Source: Euglena gracilis
Taxonomy: Eukaryota; Euglenida; Euglenophyceae; Euglenales
DNA length: 64,000 bases
NCBI GenBank assembly: GCA_039621445.1
Contig: CP154956.1
Coordinates: 45,427,291-45,491,290 of the forward strand
Reading direction: 5' to 3'
The notes beneath the pieces were generated by a model, which was not told where the DNA came from, ran no database searches, and saw only the letters and a list, made by a program, of their open reading frames with translations. This document shows positions 63,340 through 64,000 of this stretch, one piece after another (the first letter of the stretch is position 1; every line of letters starts with the position of its first letter). A program made the position numbers and the translations under genes.

Positions 63340-63884
63340 GGGTCGCTGAGCTCTTATCTCTTTAGAATAAGAACAAAGCTCACCGAGGGAAGAAGCGGGG
63401 GTTGGAACACCCGCCTCTGGGTTGGGAATGAAGCCATAGGTTATCACCATCACCCCAGACACATTCCCGAAATCCCCCCCCTGAATCACCTCCGTTTTAC
63501 CCCCCCCCCCAACTCCCCGCCAGGCCCGAGTTATTCAGCCGACAAGGGTCCAATGAGTCAGATTAGCCACCCCCCCCCCAGTTTCGACTCTGCCATTTCG
63601 TCGGGGTGAGATTTTCGGTCAGAAAAAAAAACAAGATGAAAGTGTACATTGCTTCCGAAAGTGCCTTGAAAACCAAATGTGCTTTAAAAAAAAAGGATAT
63701 CCTCTATTGCCCTCCGTGCACCGTTTTGGCCGCCGACACACCAGACCTGTGTTCCGGGTCGGTTTTTTCCAATAACGGCCATTGGGGGGTGTTTTGGAGG
63801 CCGTTTCTTTGGTCAAAACTTGATTTTCTCAAAATATCCCAAAGATAAAGCAAACCAGGCGGAGCGAATTGCCAAACCGGTTTT
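63340..63884. other. Upstream region, nothing recognised
   Basis: If exon 1 is right, this holds the promoter and 5' region. Poly(C) runs at 63,474-63,505 and 63,571-63,580 and a poly(A) run. No core promoter motif or gene is identified. Confidence 0.3.
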
Positions 63885-64000
63885 GTGTTTTTTTGGCTGT
63901 TTTAAAACCCACCTAAAAAGGGGCAACATTTTAGGTTCAGGTTTTAGGTGTGTAGCAGCTTTGGGTCAAAATGTTCTGGACGTGGTTTTGTGCAGTTATC
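63885..64000. repeat. Direct repeat shared with 10,250-10,360
   Basis: TTTTTTGGCTGTTTTAAAACC, GGTGTGTAGCAGCTTTGGGTC and ACGTGGTTTTGTGC reproduce the 10.25-kb segment. The window ends inside the repeat. Confidence 0.6.

Overview
The window looks like nuclear DNA from a complex, intron-rich unicellular eukaryote, most likely an alga or related protist. I cannot name the species. The evidence is: no bacterial-style operon; short GC-rich protein-like patches bounded by GT...AG splice sites and separated by introns of 0.15 to about 8 kb; long dinucleotide microsatellites; a block of CCCTAA telomere-type repeats; and very many poly(C)/poly(G) runs inside short inverted-repeat elements. No rRNA, tRNA or CRISPR array was recognised, and most long open frames are artefacts of simple repeats.

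All convincing exons read on the minus strand, so the gene runs from high to low coordinates. From 63,013 to about 41,278 there is a glycosyltransferase-like gene. It starts with a signal-peptide-like first exon. Later exons carry an acidic MEMD motif, an HHINGNAVYN motif, a VIGNYAHTPM block and a VWFDW...TPWFLYTY block. Eight consecutive exons (60,619 down to 44,249) join in one open frame with compatible splice phases. From about 37,700 down to about 6,200 lie some 22 further exon-like patches rich in Ala, Thr, Val, Pro and Cys. They resemble a large extracellular, REJ/polycystin-like ectodomain protein and include an apparent A-B-A-B exon duplication at 9.0, 8.5, 7.2 and 6.2 kb. The last exon of the first series (41,386-41,278) joins in phase to the first of the second (37,687-37,550), so one giant gene is possible but not shown.

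The introns are made almost entirely of non-autonomous elements. The clearest group begins CAGG and ends CCTG and is flanked by 8-bp target-site duplications. Five copies have perfect 8/8 duplications (5,465-5,990; 45,053-46,100; 46,214-46,651; 46,671-47,107; 48,371-50,623), and at least five more have 7/8. This is the signature of hAT-type DNA transposons. A second, odder group ends in TAAACCCC...GGGGTTTA, and each member repeats its own short 'signature word' (for example AAATAACAC, AAATAAGAC, AATAATAAA) in both arms. Many elements of both groups share a central hairpin of the form GGCGC-TTC-GCGCC in AT-rich sequence, although their ends are unrelated.

Other notable contents are a composite 1.2-2.3 kb repeat built from inverted CTCGAGGATGCTC satellites around a 78/34-bp minisatellite (25.3 and 48.6 kb), a reverse-transcriptase fragment (34.7-34.9 kb), a 0.6-kb repeat shared by 12 and 42 kb, a degenerate C-rich satellite (55.8-56.9 kb), and long (CA), (GT), (GA) and (TA) tracts. 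Exon boundaries were chosen by eye from reading frame, splice dinucleotides and phase. They are hypotheses that RNA data could settle.
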